Origin: an uncultured Campylobacter sp.
GTDB lineage: Bacteria > Campylobacterota > Campylobacteria > Campylobacterales > Campylobacteraceae
DNA length: 13,710 nucleotides
Reading direction: 5' to 3'
NCBI RefSeq assembly: GCF_937997595.1
Contig: NZ_CALKTS010000118.1
Coordinates: 1 to 13,710, forward strand
Positions 1-7,402 of the stretch are shown one piece after another. The notes below the pieces were generated by a model. That model was given only the letters and a program-made list of their open reading frames with translations, had not been told where the DNA came from and searched no databases. Position 1 is the first letter of the stretch, and every line of letters starts with the position of its first letter. The translations under genes and the position numbers were made by a program.

Positions 1-365
1 TAAGATGCCCAAGATGCGGCAGCGTGTATAAAAAACCAAAGAAATTTATACTCGCGGTCTACACTTGCCTGCTTGTGTTTTTTATGCTAGCGTTTGCCTT
101 TATCCCCGATAAAATGGGGATTTTGGCATCCACAGGCAGCGGGATAGGCGCATATATTATGTTTTTATGGATCGTAGATACTTTGAACTTCGATCTTTTG
201 GACGCCGTGATACTGGTGGCGGGATTTTTGATTTTCGGCGGATTATATGAGGCATGGGGCGAGCCGCTAATCGCGGGGCTCATAGCCATTTTATTTTGCG
301 TAGGCGCAGCGGCGATTTTCGTAAAATTTTTCCCTTACGAGAGGCAAAAAATCAATGAAAACTAA
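1..365 (+). CDS. Zinc-ribbon membrane protein, 5' end outside the window
   Basis: The reading frame ending at TAA 363-365 is already open at the first bases and starts with Arg-Cys-Pro-Arg-Cys-Gly-Ser, a CPxCG half of a zinc ribbon, at codons 3-23. That makes a true start upstream of the window more likely than the GTG at 24; the ATGs at 5 and 14 are in another frame. After a short basic stretch (YKKPKK) come three to four hydrophobic segments: roughly 33-50, 56-75 and 80-125 residues from the left edge, interrupted by a short PDK turn and acidic turns. The tail is basic and polar. The layout (cytoplasmic zinc ribbon followed by a small helical bundle) is common among uncharacterised bacterial membrane proteins, and I do not recognise a named family. 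It precedes the prepilin peptidase by 65 bases and may share its transcript. Function unknown. Confidence 0.75.
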   Translation, partial: RCPRCGSVYKKPKKFILAVYTCLLVFFMLAFAFIPDKMGILASTGSGIGAYIMFLWIVDTLNFDLLDAVILVAGFLIFGGLYEAWGEPLIAGLIAILFCVGAAAIFVKFFPYERQKINEN

Positions 366-430
366 GAAATTTCTCGCTACCATAAAGCGCTTGATTAAAT
401 TTTAAAAAGTTAAAACTCCAAAGGAAAAAG

Positions 431-1186
431 ATGGATTTAAATATCGTTTACGGCGTGATTTTTGCGGTATTCGGCACCTGCGTGGGTTCGTTTTGCAACG
501 TCCTGATCTACCGCTTGCCGCGCGGACAGAGCGTAAATTTCCCCGCATCGCACTGCCCCAAATGCTCTCACGCTTTAAAATTTTACCACAACATTCCGCT
601 GCTTTCGTGGCTCTTTTTGGGCGGCAAATGCGCCTTTTGTAAAACCAAAATTTCGATCCGCTACCCGATCGTCGAGCTTTTAGGCGGCGCGCTTGCGCTT
701 GCAGCGTATTTCGGCGAGCCCGATCTTGCAAAAGCCGCGGTGCTCGGGCTTTGCTTCATCTTGCTTATGGCGCTTTCGGCGATCGATTTTGAGTACAAAG
801 CCGTACCGGAGAGCCTTCTTTACGTAGTTACGGCGCTTTCGCTTGCTTATACGCTGATGTATGATTTTGATCTTAGCGGCGTTGGCGCGGCGGCGGGATA
901 CGCGGCGATATTTTTCGTGCTGCGCCTAATCGTCACCTTCGTGCTAAAGCGCGAAGCGATGGGCAGCGCGGATATTTTTATCGCGGGCGTTATGGGAGCG
1001 ATTTTGGGCTGGAAGCTGGGCGGCATCTCGATCTACATCGGCGCGATTTTGACGCTGCCCGCGTATCTCATCGCGAACAAAAAAGGCTACGAGCTACCGT
1101 TCGTGCCGTTTTTATCGATGGGGCTGCTTCTTACTTTTATTTTTAGAGATCAAATTTTAAGGCTCTTGGACGTCATTTATGGATAG
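431..1186 (+). CDS. Prepilin peptidase (A24 leader peptidase/N-methyltransferase, PilD-like)
   Basis: Inner-membrane aspartyl protease that cleaves the leader of type IV prepilins or pseudopilins and usually methylates the new N-terminus. At 251 residues it has the normal family length. The N-terminal domain carries two CxxC pairs (C42/C45 and C67/C70), the zinc site of the methyltransferase half. It is followed by several membrane helices. The first catalytic aspartate is D119 in AIDFEYKAVPE. The second is D181 in MGSADI, so the usual GxGD reads GSAD. The start ATG has AAGGA at 421-425. The 3' end overlaps the next gene by 8 bases. In Campylobacter this family serves the type II-like pseudopilus used for natural transformation; that role is inferred from family and synteny. 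No pilin or secretion gene lies in the window. Confidence 0.93.
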   Translation: MDLNIVYGVIFAVFGTCVGSFCNVLIYRLPRGQSVNFPASHCPKCSHALKFYHNIPLLSWLFLGGKCAFCKTKISIRYPIVELLGGALALAAYFGEPDLAKAAVLGLCFILLMALSAIDFEYKAVPESLLYVVTALSLAYTLMYDFDLSGVGAAAGYAAIFFVLRLIVTFVLKREAMGSADIFIAGVMGAILGWKLGGISIYIGAILTLPAYLIANKKGYELPFVPFLSMGLLLTFIFRDQILRLLDVIYG

Positions 1187-2210
1187 GGTGCAGCGCTATT
1201 TATTTAGCAATTTCGTAAGCTCGTTCGCGTCGCTTTTTAGCACGCTTTTTATCATAATGTCGATCGTATTTTTCCTTCAGATCGCGCGCATTACGTCGTT
1301 TATCGAGATAAATTTTTCAGAGCTAGTCAAGCTCTATCTTTTCATGCTGCCGCGCATCCTCATATTTACGGTGCCGATCGCGTTTTTCGTAGCGCTTAGT
1401 ATCTCGCTTTTTAGGCTCTCTAAAGAGAACGAAACTATCGTAATATTTACCATCGGCTACGCCACGCGCAAGATCGCGCTATTTTTCGGCATAAGCGCCG
1501 CGCTGTGTTCCTTGGCGCTACTTTTCGTATCGCTTTTTATGATGCCGATAGCCGAAAATTTAAAGGACAATTTCATCGATTACAAAAAGATCAGCGCGAC
1601 GCTAAATATCAAATCCAACGAATTCGGGCAGAAATTTTCTGACTGGCTCGTTTTTATCGATTCGCAGGAAAACAACGGCACAAGCACGCTGTATAAGGAT
1701 CTCGTGCTGTATAATCCAGGCAACTCGCAGGATCACGAGCGGATGATCGTAGCGCGTAGCGGCGAGTTTAAAAACGAAAACGCGAGCTTTTCGGCGATGC
1801 TGCACGACGGCAAAATTTACACGATGGGCAGCGATCAGTGGCACGTAAGCGAGTTTGAAAGCCTAACCCTGCGCACGCAAAGCGACCGCAATATCCGCGG
1901 CGGAGGCGACGTGATCGGATACTGGAGCGATATGGGCGGCAGCGAGAAGCGCAGGAAAGAATTTAGCATCTACACCCTCGTCTCGCTCTTTCCGCTAGCG
2001 AGCTTTCTGTTTGCGCTAAGCCTCGGTATCGTGACCTATCGCTACGAAAAGGGCTTCGTTTACGCGGGGATCTTCGGCGTGCTTTTTAGCTACTTCGCGA
2101 TGATCATGTTGCTCTCTAAATACCCAAGCATCGCGCTTCCGGTGACATTCGGCGTTACGCTTATCGGCTCGCTGCTTTACTACAGGATCAAAATTGCCCC
2201 GAGGTACTGA
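1179..2210 (+). CDS. LptF/LptG family LPS-export permease (YjgP/YjgQ)
   Basis: Inner-membrane subunit of the LptBFG ABC transporter, which extracts lipopolysaccharide or lipooligosaccharide from the inner membrane and feeds it to the periplasmic Lpt bridge. It has 343 residues, close to the usual 350-360. Three N-terminal helices (about 10-35, 52-75, 95-120) come first, then a soluble periplasmic domain (about 125-260) with beta-rich sequence. Three C-terminal helices (about 264-285, 290-310, 314-336) and a short basic tail follow. The N-terminal pattern RYLFSNFVSSF matches the family's opening helix. LptF and LptG are homologous and I cannot tell which paralogue this is. ATG at 1179 lies inside the last codons of the prepilin peptidase, suggesting translational coupling. 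truA follows in the same order as in C. jejuni. Confidence 0.88.
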   Translation: MDRVQRYLFSNFVSSFASLFSTLFIIMSIVFFLQIARITSFIEINFSELVKLYLFMLPRILIFTVPIAFFVALSISLFRLSKENETIVIFTIGYATRKIALFFGISAALCSLALLFVSLFMMPIAENLKDNFIDYKKISATLNIKSNEFGQKFSDWLVFIDSQENNGTSTLYKDLVLYNPGNSQDHERMIVARSGEFKNENASFSAMLHDGKIYTMGSDQWHVSEFESLTLRTQSDRNIRGGGDVIGYWSDMGGSEKRRKEFSIYTLVSLFPLASFLFALSLGIVTYRYEKGFVYAGIFGVLFSYFAMIMLLSKYPSIALPVTFGVTLIGSLLYYRIKIAPRY

Positions 2211-3522
2211 AAAAAGCTCCGAGCTTTGCGGCGGCGAAATTTTAAACGAAAGCTCGTCTGCTCGAAATTTAGCGGATAAAATTTCGGCGAGCAAGGCTAG
2301 CGCGTCTAAAATTTTGCGTAGCGTAAATTTAAAATGCAAAGCACAAAACGGCGAGCAAGCTTTGATCTTAAACGACGGGTTTTCAAATTTTAAAAATTCC
2401 GCCATCGCGAGCTCGGCGAGCGATATGGCTACCCATGCTGCGCCCGATTGCGGTTTGAATCACGAAGGCGTCAGGCGGAATTCGGACGCCGTTCGCGCCA
2501 AAAAGACTACGCGCGCGGCAAATTTAAATTCCGCCCGTAAAAATTCCGCCGCTTCCGATATTTGCGCGATAAGCGCAGAGGAAATTTACATGACCGTGCA
2601 CGCAGCCGCCCGCACCATAAACTCTCTCAAAACAGATACCGCCTGCAAAGCGGGCATTTCCGCAAACACCCTCGCAAGCGCGTCCGAACTCAAAAATATT
2701 CCCAAGAGCGCGCCCGCAAGCGACTTCGTAGCGAGCGAGCTTGCGCACATCGGCAAAATAAGCACTCTGCCAAATACTCCTGCAGATGCGTGCACCTTCG
2801 CAGCGAGCGTAAACTCCGAGCGCGTGAAGCTCAAGCTCGTCTATTCCTATGACGGCTCGAAATTTAGCGGCTCGCAGTCTCAGCCTCACGGGCGCGGCGT
2901 CGAGGACGTGCTACGCGCGGCTTTGGGGCGCGTGGGTATCTTTGCGCCGCTGATAAGCAGCTCGCGCACAGATAAAGGGGTGCACGCGCTGCGCCAGGTA
3001 AGCTGCGTCGAATGCACCGTGCACTGGGAGCTGCCGCGTCTAAAAGAGCTCATAAACCGCCACTGCGCACCCTATATTTTTGTGCAACACATCAGCCCGG
3101 TGCCGCGCGATTTTCATCCGCGTTACGATGCTGTGGCGCGCTGCTATCGCTACGTTTTAAACCACGGACGTCCAAGCCCCTTTCTTAGCGATTTTTGCGT
3201 GTTTTATCCGCGCGTGGATCTTGCCGCGCTCAATGCTGCGCTTGCAAATTTTGTCGGCGAGCACGATTTTAGCGAGTTTATGAAAAGCGGCAGCGACATA
3301 AAAAGCCCGGTACGAGAGCTCTACGTCGCGCGCGCCTACTCTTTTAGAAATTTAACCTTGATAAATTTTAAAGCCAACGGATTTTTGCGAGCGCAGGTGC
3401 GGCTGATGGTCGCAAACGCGCTAAAATCCGTGCAGAGCGGGCGCAAGATCAGCTTCTCGCGAGCTCTTAGCAGAATCCCCTTTCCGCCGAACGGGCTGTA
3501 TCTTAGCGGCGTGAGTTATTAA
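2194..3522 (+). CDS. truA: tRNA pseudouridine(38-40) synthase TruA with long N-terminal extension
   Basis: TruA converts U38-U40 of the tRNA anticodon stem to pseudouridine. The synthase starts near VKLKLVYSYDGSKF (GTG 2824) and runs to the stop. The catalytic Asp is in SSRTDKGVHA (codon 2971-2973), followed by the conserved FHPRYDA, CYRYVLNHG, HDFSEF and GFLRAQVRLM blocks. This core of about 233 residues is family length. The frame stays open back to TTG 2194, which has AGGA at 2184-2187 and overlaps the permease gene by 17 bases. Two other in-frame starts are ATG 2425 and ATG 2590; the latter has a good AGAGGAAA at 2577-2584. Full length would be 442 residues, with about 210 Ala/Ser/Asn/Lys-rich residues unlike any TruA domain I know. 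The function is secure. The start is not: 2590 has the best ribosome site, 2824 best matches homologues, and the entry shows the whole open frame. Confidence 0.9.
   Translation: MPRGTEKSSELCGGEILNESSSARNLADKISASKASASKILRSVNLKCKAQNGEQALILNDGFSNFKNSAIASSASDMATHAAPDCGLNHEGVRRNSDAVRAKKTTRAANLNSARKNSAASDICAISAEEIYMTVHAAARTINSLKTDTACKAGISANTLASASELKNIPKSAPASDFVASELAHIGKISTLPNTPADACTFAASVNSERVKLKLVYSYDGSKFSGSQSQPHGRGVEDVLRAALGRVGIFAPLISSSRTDKGVHALRQVSCVECTVHWELPRLKELINRHCAPYIFVQHISPVPRDFHPRYDAVARCYRYVLNHGRPSPFLSDFCVFYPRVDLAALNAALANFVGEHDFSEFMKSGSDIKSPVRELYVARAYSFRNLTLINFKANGFLRAQVRLMVANALKSVQSGRKISFSRALSRIPFPPNGLYLSGVSY
2211..2823 (+). other. Low-complexity open stretch between the permease gene and the TruA core
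   Basis: About 610 bases without an in-frame stop, read in the truA frame. The translation is rich in Ala, Ser, Lys and Asn and has no recognisable domain. The DNA is a mixture of AAATTT/AAAATTTT words and GCG/AGCG words. Three copies of ATTCCGCC lie at 2396-2403, 2528-2535 and 2543-2550. Long antisense frames are also open here, as expected of biased composition. It is either a species-specific N-terminal extension of TruA or spacer sequence like that at 10855-11668 that happens to be open. Confidence 0.55.
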
Positions 3523-3576
3523 GACTTGAAATTTATAGCGTTAAATTTTATCCACGGGCGTTTGGATTTCAAGCTT

Positions 3577-3600
3577 AGAATTTTATCGCGGTAAAATTCT
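3577..3600. repeat. 9-bp perfect inverted repeat downstream of truA
   Basis: AGAATTTTA (3577-3585) and TAAAATTCT (3592-3600) pair perfectly around a 6-base loop, TCGCGG. A second, wider pair, CTTGAAAT (3525-3532) and ATTTCAAG (3566-3573), lies just upstream. The stem is AT-rich and has no following T-run, so it is at best a weak terminator between truA and the TRAP genes. The rest of the 233-base gap holds only a possible promoter. Confidence 0.4.
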
Positions 3601-3690
3601 GCATATGAGAGTAGATCGCCACCCTACTTTGATATTAAATCACCTGTGCCGCGATGTGTAAAATCGTAAATTTGCGCGAAATTCGATCTG

Positions 3691-3711
3691 TTTTTATTAG
3701 AATTTTATAGA
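3691..3711 (+). promoter_or_regulatory. Possible promoter of the TAXI-TRAP operon
   Basis: A T-rich segment (3691-3697) is followed by TATAGA at 3706-3711, 45 bases before the ATG of the binding-protein gene. Campylobacter sigma-70 promoters often lack a clear -35 and rely on such T-rich upstream sequence. The match is modest and AT-rich DNA gives many chance candidates. Confidence 0.3.
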
Positions 3712-3755
3712 AATTTAGCAATACTTTCAAACTTTTAACTCAAAAAGGAGCAAAG

Positions 3756-4697
3756 ATGAAAAAATTTTCTGTTGCTTTGGCCGGTTTGGCCTTACTAGCT
3801 AGCGTTTCAGGCGCTAAGGAGTTCATCAATATCGGCACCGGCGGTATGACCGGCACCTATTATCCGGTAGGCGGCGCGATTTGCCGCTTGGTAAATATGG
3901 ATAAAAATATGAAATGCTCCGTGCAATCGACGGGCGGCTCGACGTATAACGTCAATAACGTGCTGAAAAAGGAGCTAAATTTCGGCTTCGTTCAAAGCGA
4001 TGTCGTCTATGATAAATACAACGGTACGGGCAAATTTCAAGGCGCGGCGGATAAAAATTTACGCTCCGTAATCTCGATCTATCCGGAGCTTTTGGCTTTC
4101 GTAGTTTCTAAAGAGAGCGGCATCAAAGCCTACGGCGACGCTGCGGGTAAAAAGATCAATATCGGAAACCCGGGCAGCGGCAATGAGCTAACCAGCACTA
4201 TAGTTTTTGAAAACTACGACTTCGATCTTAAAAAGCTCGCCCAGCACGGTGTCTTAACCGCGCAAGAATGCCCTATGGCGCTAAAAGATAAGAAGATCGA
4301 CGGATACTTCTACGTCGTAGGACATCCGACTGCAAATATCACCGATGCGGCGACCTCGCTTCCTATCGACTTAGTCGGCATCGACGATGAGCACATCAAA
4401 AAAATTCTTGAAAAATATCCATATTTCGCTAAAGGCGTGATCCCTGCGAAGATGTATGACGGAGTAGATCACGACACGCAGACTATCGGCGTAAAGGCTG
4501 TGCTCGTAACCGACGCTAGCCAAAGCGACGAGGCGGTTAGGGCGGTAGTTAAAGCGATACTTGATAATTTCGACGAGTATAAAAAGCTACACCCTGCGCT
4601 AAATTTAGTGAGCAAAGAATCTCTTTTAGAGGGGCTTAGCGCGCCGCTTCATCCTGCGGCAGAGGCGGTGTATAAAGAAGCCGGGTTGTTGAAATAG
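3756..4697 (+). CDS. TAXI-family TRAP transporter solute-binding protein
   Basis: Periplasmic substrate-binding subunit of a tripartite ATP-independent (TRAP) importer of the TAXI type. It has 313 residues, the family norm. The N-terminus is a typical Sec signal peptide: MKK, a hydrophobic core, then a cleavage site around ASVSGA/KEF near residue 19. The mature protein opens with the family signature INIGTGGMTGTYYPVGGAIC (about 24-43). It then shows the STGGSTYN and NFGFVQSDVVYD blocks, and NIGNPGSGNE around residue 132. Two conserved-looking Cys lie in the N-terminal part. The ligand cannot be read from sequence; studied TAXI systems take up organic anions such as glutamate or 2-oxoglutarate. 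ATG 3756 has a strong AAGGAG at 3745-3750. The fused permease follows after 8 bases, so the two form one operon. Confidence 0.94.
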   Translation: MKKFSVALAGLALLASVSGAKEFINIGTGGMTGTYYPVGGAICRLVNMDKNMKCSVQSTGGSTYNVNNVLKKELNFGFVQSDVVYDKYNGTGKFQGAADKNLRSVISIYPELLAFVVSKESGIKAYGDAAGKKINIGNPGSGNELTSTIVFENYDFDLKKLAQHGVLTAQECPMALKDKKIDGYFYVVGHPTANITDAATSLPIDLVGIDDEHIKKILEKYPYFAKGVIPAKMYDGVDHDTQTIGVKAVLVTDASQSDEAVRAVVKAILDNFDEYKKLHPALNLVSKESLLEGLSAPLHPAAEAVYKEAGLLK

Positions 4698-4705
4698 GCT
4701 AGTTG

Positions 4706-6787
4706 ATGGAGAAATCTACACAAAAAGATGAGCAGGTTTTAGAGGTAAAGAGTAGAGAATTTACCTCTAAAAAGCTCTTCTGGCTCGTGACGCTGGTCTG
4801 CTTCTCGTGGTCGGTCTTTCAGCTTTATATCGCGTATTTCCCGATGAATACGAATATCGCGCGCTCGATCCACTTAGCGTTCGCCGTTTTTATAATTTTT
4901 TCGCTTTTTCCATTTCGCCCGCGCTCTAAGGCGCATTTTTATATCCCGTTTTACGATTATATTTTATTAATCGTCGGAGTCGCCGCAATCTTGTATCCTG
5001 CGATAGAATTTAACGGGCTAGCGCAGCGCCCGGGAAATTATCTAACCAGAGATATTGTAGCAGCCTTTATAGGTATTTTTATCCTTTTTGAGGCGGGTCG
5101 TCGTATGATGGGGCCCGCGCTTGGCATTATCGCTTTTACCTTTCTTCTGTATTGCTACTTCGGTCCTTATATGCCCGATATCATCTCGCATCGCGGCGCA
5201 AGCTTTGAACTGCTTGCAGGGCATATGTTTTTAACGACAGAGGGCGTATTCGGCGTGCCGGTAGGGGTCAGCACCAGCTTCATCTATCTGTTCGTGCTAT
5301 TCGGCGCGCTTTTGGAGCGAGCCGGAGCGGGGCAGTATTTTATAAACGTAGCGTTTGCGATTTTAGGTCGCTTTCGCGGAGGACCCGCCAAGGCTAGCGT
5401 AATCGCTAGCGGACTAACTGGCATGGTAAGCGGTAGTTCGACCGCAAACGTCGTGACGGTGGGTACCTTTACGATCCCTCTAATGAAAAAAGCGGGGCTT
5501 ACCGCCACTAAAGCGGGCGCTATCGAGGTCGCAGCAGGCGTAAACGGGCAGCTTATGCCGCCTATCATGGGCGCTGCGGCGTTTATCATCGCGGAATTTT
5601 TAGGTATGAGCTACACCAACGTAATGGTCGCGGCGGTGATTCCCGCTTTCGTCTGCTATGCGGGGCTATTTTTTATCGTGCATCTGGAAAGCTGTAAGCT
5701 GGGGCTTCATGGTAGCCGCGATTACGCAAAGGCATCGAAGCTGAAGCTGATCCTTAGTGGAATTCATTACATAATACCGATTTTGGTGCTGCTTTATACT
5801 CTATTGATTTTGAAAGAAAGCGCGATCTCTGCGGCGTTTAACTCGATCTGCGTGCTGTTTTTAATAATGATCGTGCAGGAGCCCGCTAAGAAAACGATAT
5901 TCGGCGAAAAAGTTGGCAAGTCCGATTTTATCGTCGGCTTTGTCGATATCTTTTGGGCTATGGTCGGCGCTGCCAAAAACATGGTCACCGTCGCCGTTGC
6001 CACCGCGCTAGCGGGCATCATCATCGGTTCGATCTCGCTTACCGGGCTAGGACAGGTTCTTTCGGAGCTCGTGGAGGCGGTCGCTGGAAATAGCATAGTG
6101 CTGATACTTCTGATGACTGCGATAATGAGCCTGATTTTGGGCATGGGGCTTCCTACGACGGCGAATTATATCGTCGTTTCGAGCCTTATTGCGCCGGTGA
6201 TTTTAATACTGGCCGGCAAAAACGGCTTTTTGATCCCTGCGATTGCGGTGCATCTTTTCGTATTTTATTTCGGAATTTTAGCCGATGATACCCCGCCTGT
6301 GGGCATCGCCGCATACGCCGCCGCGGGCATTGCTAAAGCAAATCCGGTAATCGTAGGACTTCAGGGCTTCATTTACGATCTACGCACGGCGGTGCTTCCG
6401 TTTGCGTTCTTTTTCAACAACAAGCTGCTTTTGATCCAAAGCGTCAGCAACCCGACGGATTCAAAAAGCATCGTTTGGATCGGCGATCCGCTGCAAATCG
6501 CGCTGATTTTTGCCACAGCGATCGTGGGTATGTTTGCCTTCAGCTCCTCGCTTCAGGGTTGGTTCGTAACCAAGTGCAACCCGGTAGAGCGCCTGCTATT
6601 GCTGCTCGTAACGCCGCTGATGCTGGTGCCTAATATCTGCGCGAAATTTATTGAGTTTGTCCCGAGCGAATACGCAAGCTACGGCATCGGCGCTGCGATC
6701 TACGCGCTGATCTTTGCTAAACAGTGGGTTTTAAGACCTAAAGACTCAGATGGTACGCACGCCGAAAATAGCGCGCCTGCGGCGTAA
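4706..6787 (+). CDS. TRAP transporter fused permease (4TM/12TM, DctQM-like)
   Basis: Membrane subunit that imports the solute delivered by the TAXI protein, driven by an ion gradient (Na+ in characterised TRAP systems). It has 693 residues, the length of the fused small-plus-large permeases paired with TAXI proteins. A short charged N-terminus is followed by about four helices (residues 25-160), the DctQ-like part. A DctM-like core of many helices covers about 160-590. Family motifs visible are GMVSGSSTANVVTVG, NGQLMPPIMGAAAF, LGMGLPTTANYIV and ADDTPPVGIAAYAAAGIA. Extra helices extend to about 680 before a polar tail. The frame could also start at TTG 4703, but ATG 4706 is preferred. It starts 8 bases after the binding-protein stop and is followed by a terminator hairpin. 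No regulator is adjacent. Confidence 0.94.
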   Translation: MEKSTQKDEQVLEVKSREFTSKKLFWLVTLVCFSWSVFQLYIAYFPMNTNIARSIHLAFAVFIIFSLFPFRPRSKAHFYIPFYDYILLIVGVAAILYPAIEFNGLAQRPGNYLTRDIVAAFIGIFILFEAGRRMMGPALGIIAFTFLLYCYFGPYMPDIISHRGASFELLAGHMFLTTEGVFGVPVGVSTSFIYLFVLFGALLERAGAGQYFINVAFAILGRFRGGPAKASVIASGLTGMVSGSSTANVVTVGTFTIPLMKKAGLTATKAGAIEVAAGVNGQLMPPIMGAAAFIIAEFLGMSYTNVMVAAVIPAFVCYAGLFFIVHLESCKLGLHGSRDYAKASKLKLILSGIHYIIPILVLLYTLLILKESAISAAFNSICVLFLIMIVQEPAKKTIFGEKVGKSDFIVGFVDIFWAMVGAAKNMVTVAVATALAGIIIGSISLTGLGQVLSELVEAVAGNSIVLILLMTAIMSLILGMGLPTTANYIVVSSLIAPVILILAGKNGFLIPAIAVHLFVFYFGILADDTPPVGIAAYAAAGIAKANPVIVGLQGFIYDLRTAVLPFAFFFNNKLLLIQSVSNPTDSKSIVWIGDPLQIALIFATAIVGMFAFSSSLQGWFVTKCNPVERLLLLLVTPLMLVPNICAKFIEFVPSEYASYGIGAAIYALIFAKQWVLRPKDSDGTHAENSAPAA

Positions 6788-6797
6788 AATCAAATTT

Positions 6798-6832
6798 GAT
6801 CCCGCTAAATTTTAAGATAAATTTGCGGGGTC
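6798..6832 (+). terminator. Hairpin terminator after the TRAP operon
   Basis: GATCCCGC, a bulged T, then AAATTT (6798-6812) pairs with AAATTTGCGGGGTC (6819-6832), with one G-T pair and a 6-base loop TAAGAT. It sits 10 bases after the permease stop and is followed by an AT-rich TTATTAAATTTTAT rather than a pure T-run. Position and stem support a terminator. Confidence 0.7.
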
Positions 6833-7329
6833 TTATTAAATTTTATCCTCTTGCACCAGGATTTTAAATTTGAATCGACTCTTTGTTCTAAATTTAAATC
6901 CGCCTATATAAACTACCCAAAATTTTAAATTGCGCCGAAGCGATTATGCCCCTTAGTAAGATAAATTTATTCATACGAAGCTACTGTGCTAAAAAACATC
7001 GCATATTAATCCTATTAGTCTATAATTATCGCAAGCCACAGGATACGCGAAATCAATAGAGCAAAATACGTTTTTGCCTTGCCGCTTGAAATGCCTTCGA
7101 TGGTTTAAATATACACGTCCACAAAAGCTAAAATGATTCTTAAAGCAGATAAAATCAAAAACTGTGCAAAATTTCTCCAAAATAACTTGATGAGTAAGGA
7201 TTAGCGTCACAAAATTTTACTTATTTAGAGTGATTCCTTGATTATATGTTATACTTTATTTAAAATAATTTTTATAAAAATATCGATGAAATGGGGAATT
7301 ATTAGTCAAATTTAATTCTATAAAAATAC
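6833..7329. other. AT-rich gene-free spacer
   Basis: About 500 bases, markedly more AT-rich than the flanking genes. A 73-codon minus-strand frame (6989-7210) and a plus-strand frame interrupted by TAA 7106-7108 (7019-7204) are the longest stretches. Neither has a convincing ribosome site or a recognisable product. I see no RNA gene or riboswitch. Confidence 0.55.
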
Positions 7330-7348
7330 TTTAATAATTAATATTAAA
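7330..7348. promoter_or_regulatory. 19-bp palindrome, candidate Fur-type operator
   Basis: TTTAATA (7330-7336), a 5-base centre ATTAA, and TATTAAA (7342-7348) form a perfect 7-5-7 inverted repeat. It covers the -35 position relative to TATAAT at 7365-7370. Length and position fit a Fur-like repressor site in front of an iron-uptake gene, but AT-rich DNA makes chance palindromes common and the match to the classical Fur consensus is only partial. Confidence 0.4.
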
Positions 7349-7364
7349 TTTATCCGCTTTGAGT

Positions 7365-7370
7365 TATAAT
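7365..7370 (+). promoter_or_regulatory. -10 box of the receptor/esterase operon
   Basis: A consensus TATAAT at 7365-7370 lies 32 bases before the receptor ATG. It is preceded by T-rich sequence and followed by CCGCG, the usual arrangement of a Campylobacter sigma-70 promoter. Confidence 0.6.
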
Positions 7371-7402
7371 CCGCGATTAAATTTCAAAATAGAGGAACAA
7401 AA

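Noticed and set aside
2016..2405. 129-codon minus-strand frame across the permease/truA junction
   Set aside because: Antisense to well-supported coding sequence; openness explained by codon bias of the sense genes.
2524..2889. 121-codon minus-strand frame opposite the TruA extension
   Set aside because: Arg/Gly/Cys-rich translation typical of an antisense shadow; extends into the conserved TruA core.
6989..7210. 73-codon minus-strand frame
   Set aside because: No convincing ribosome site or motif, AT-rich spacer; would be the only minus-strand gene in the window.
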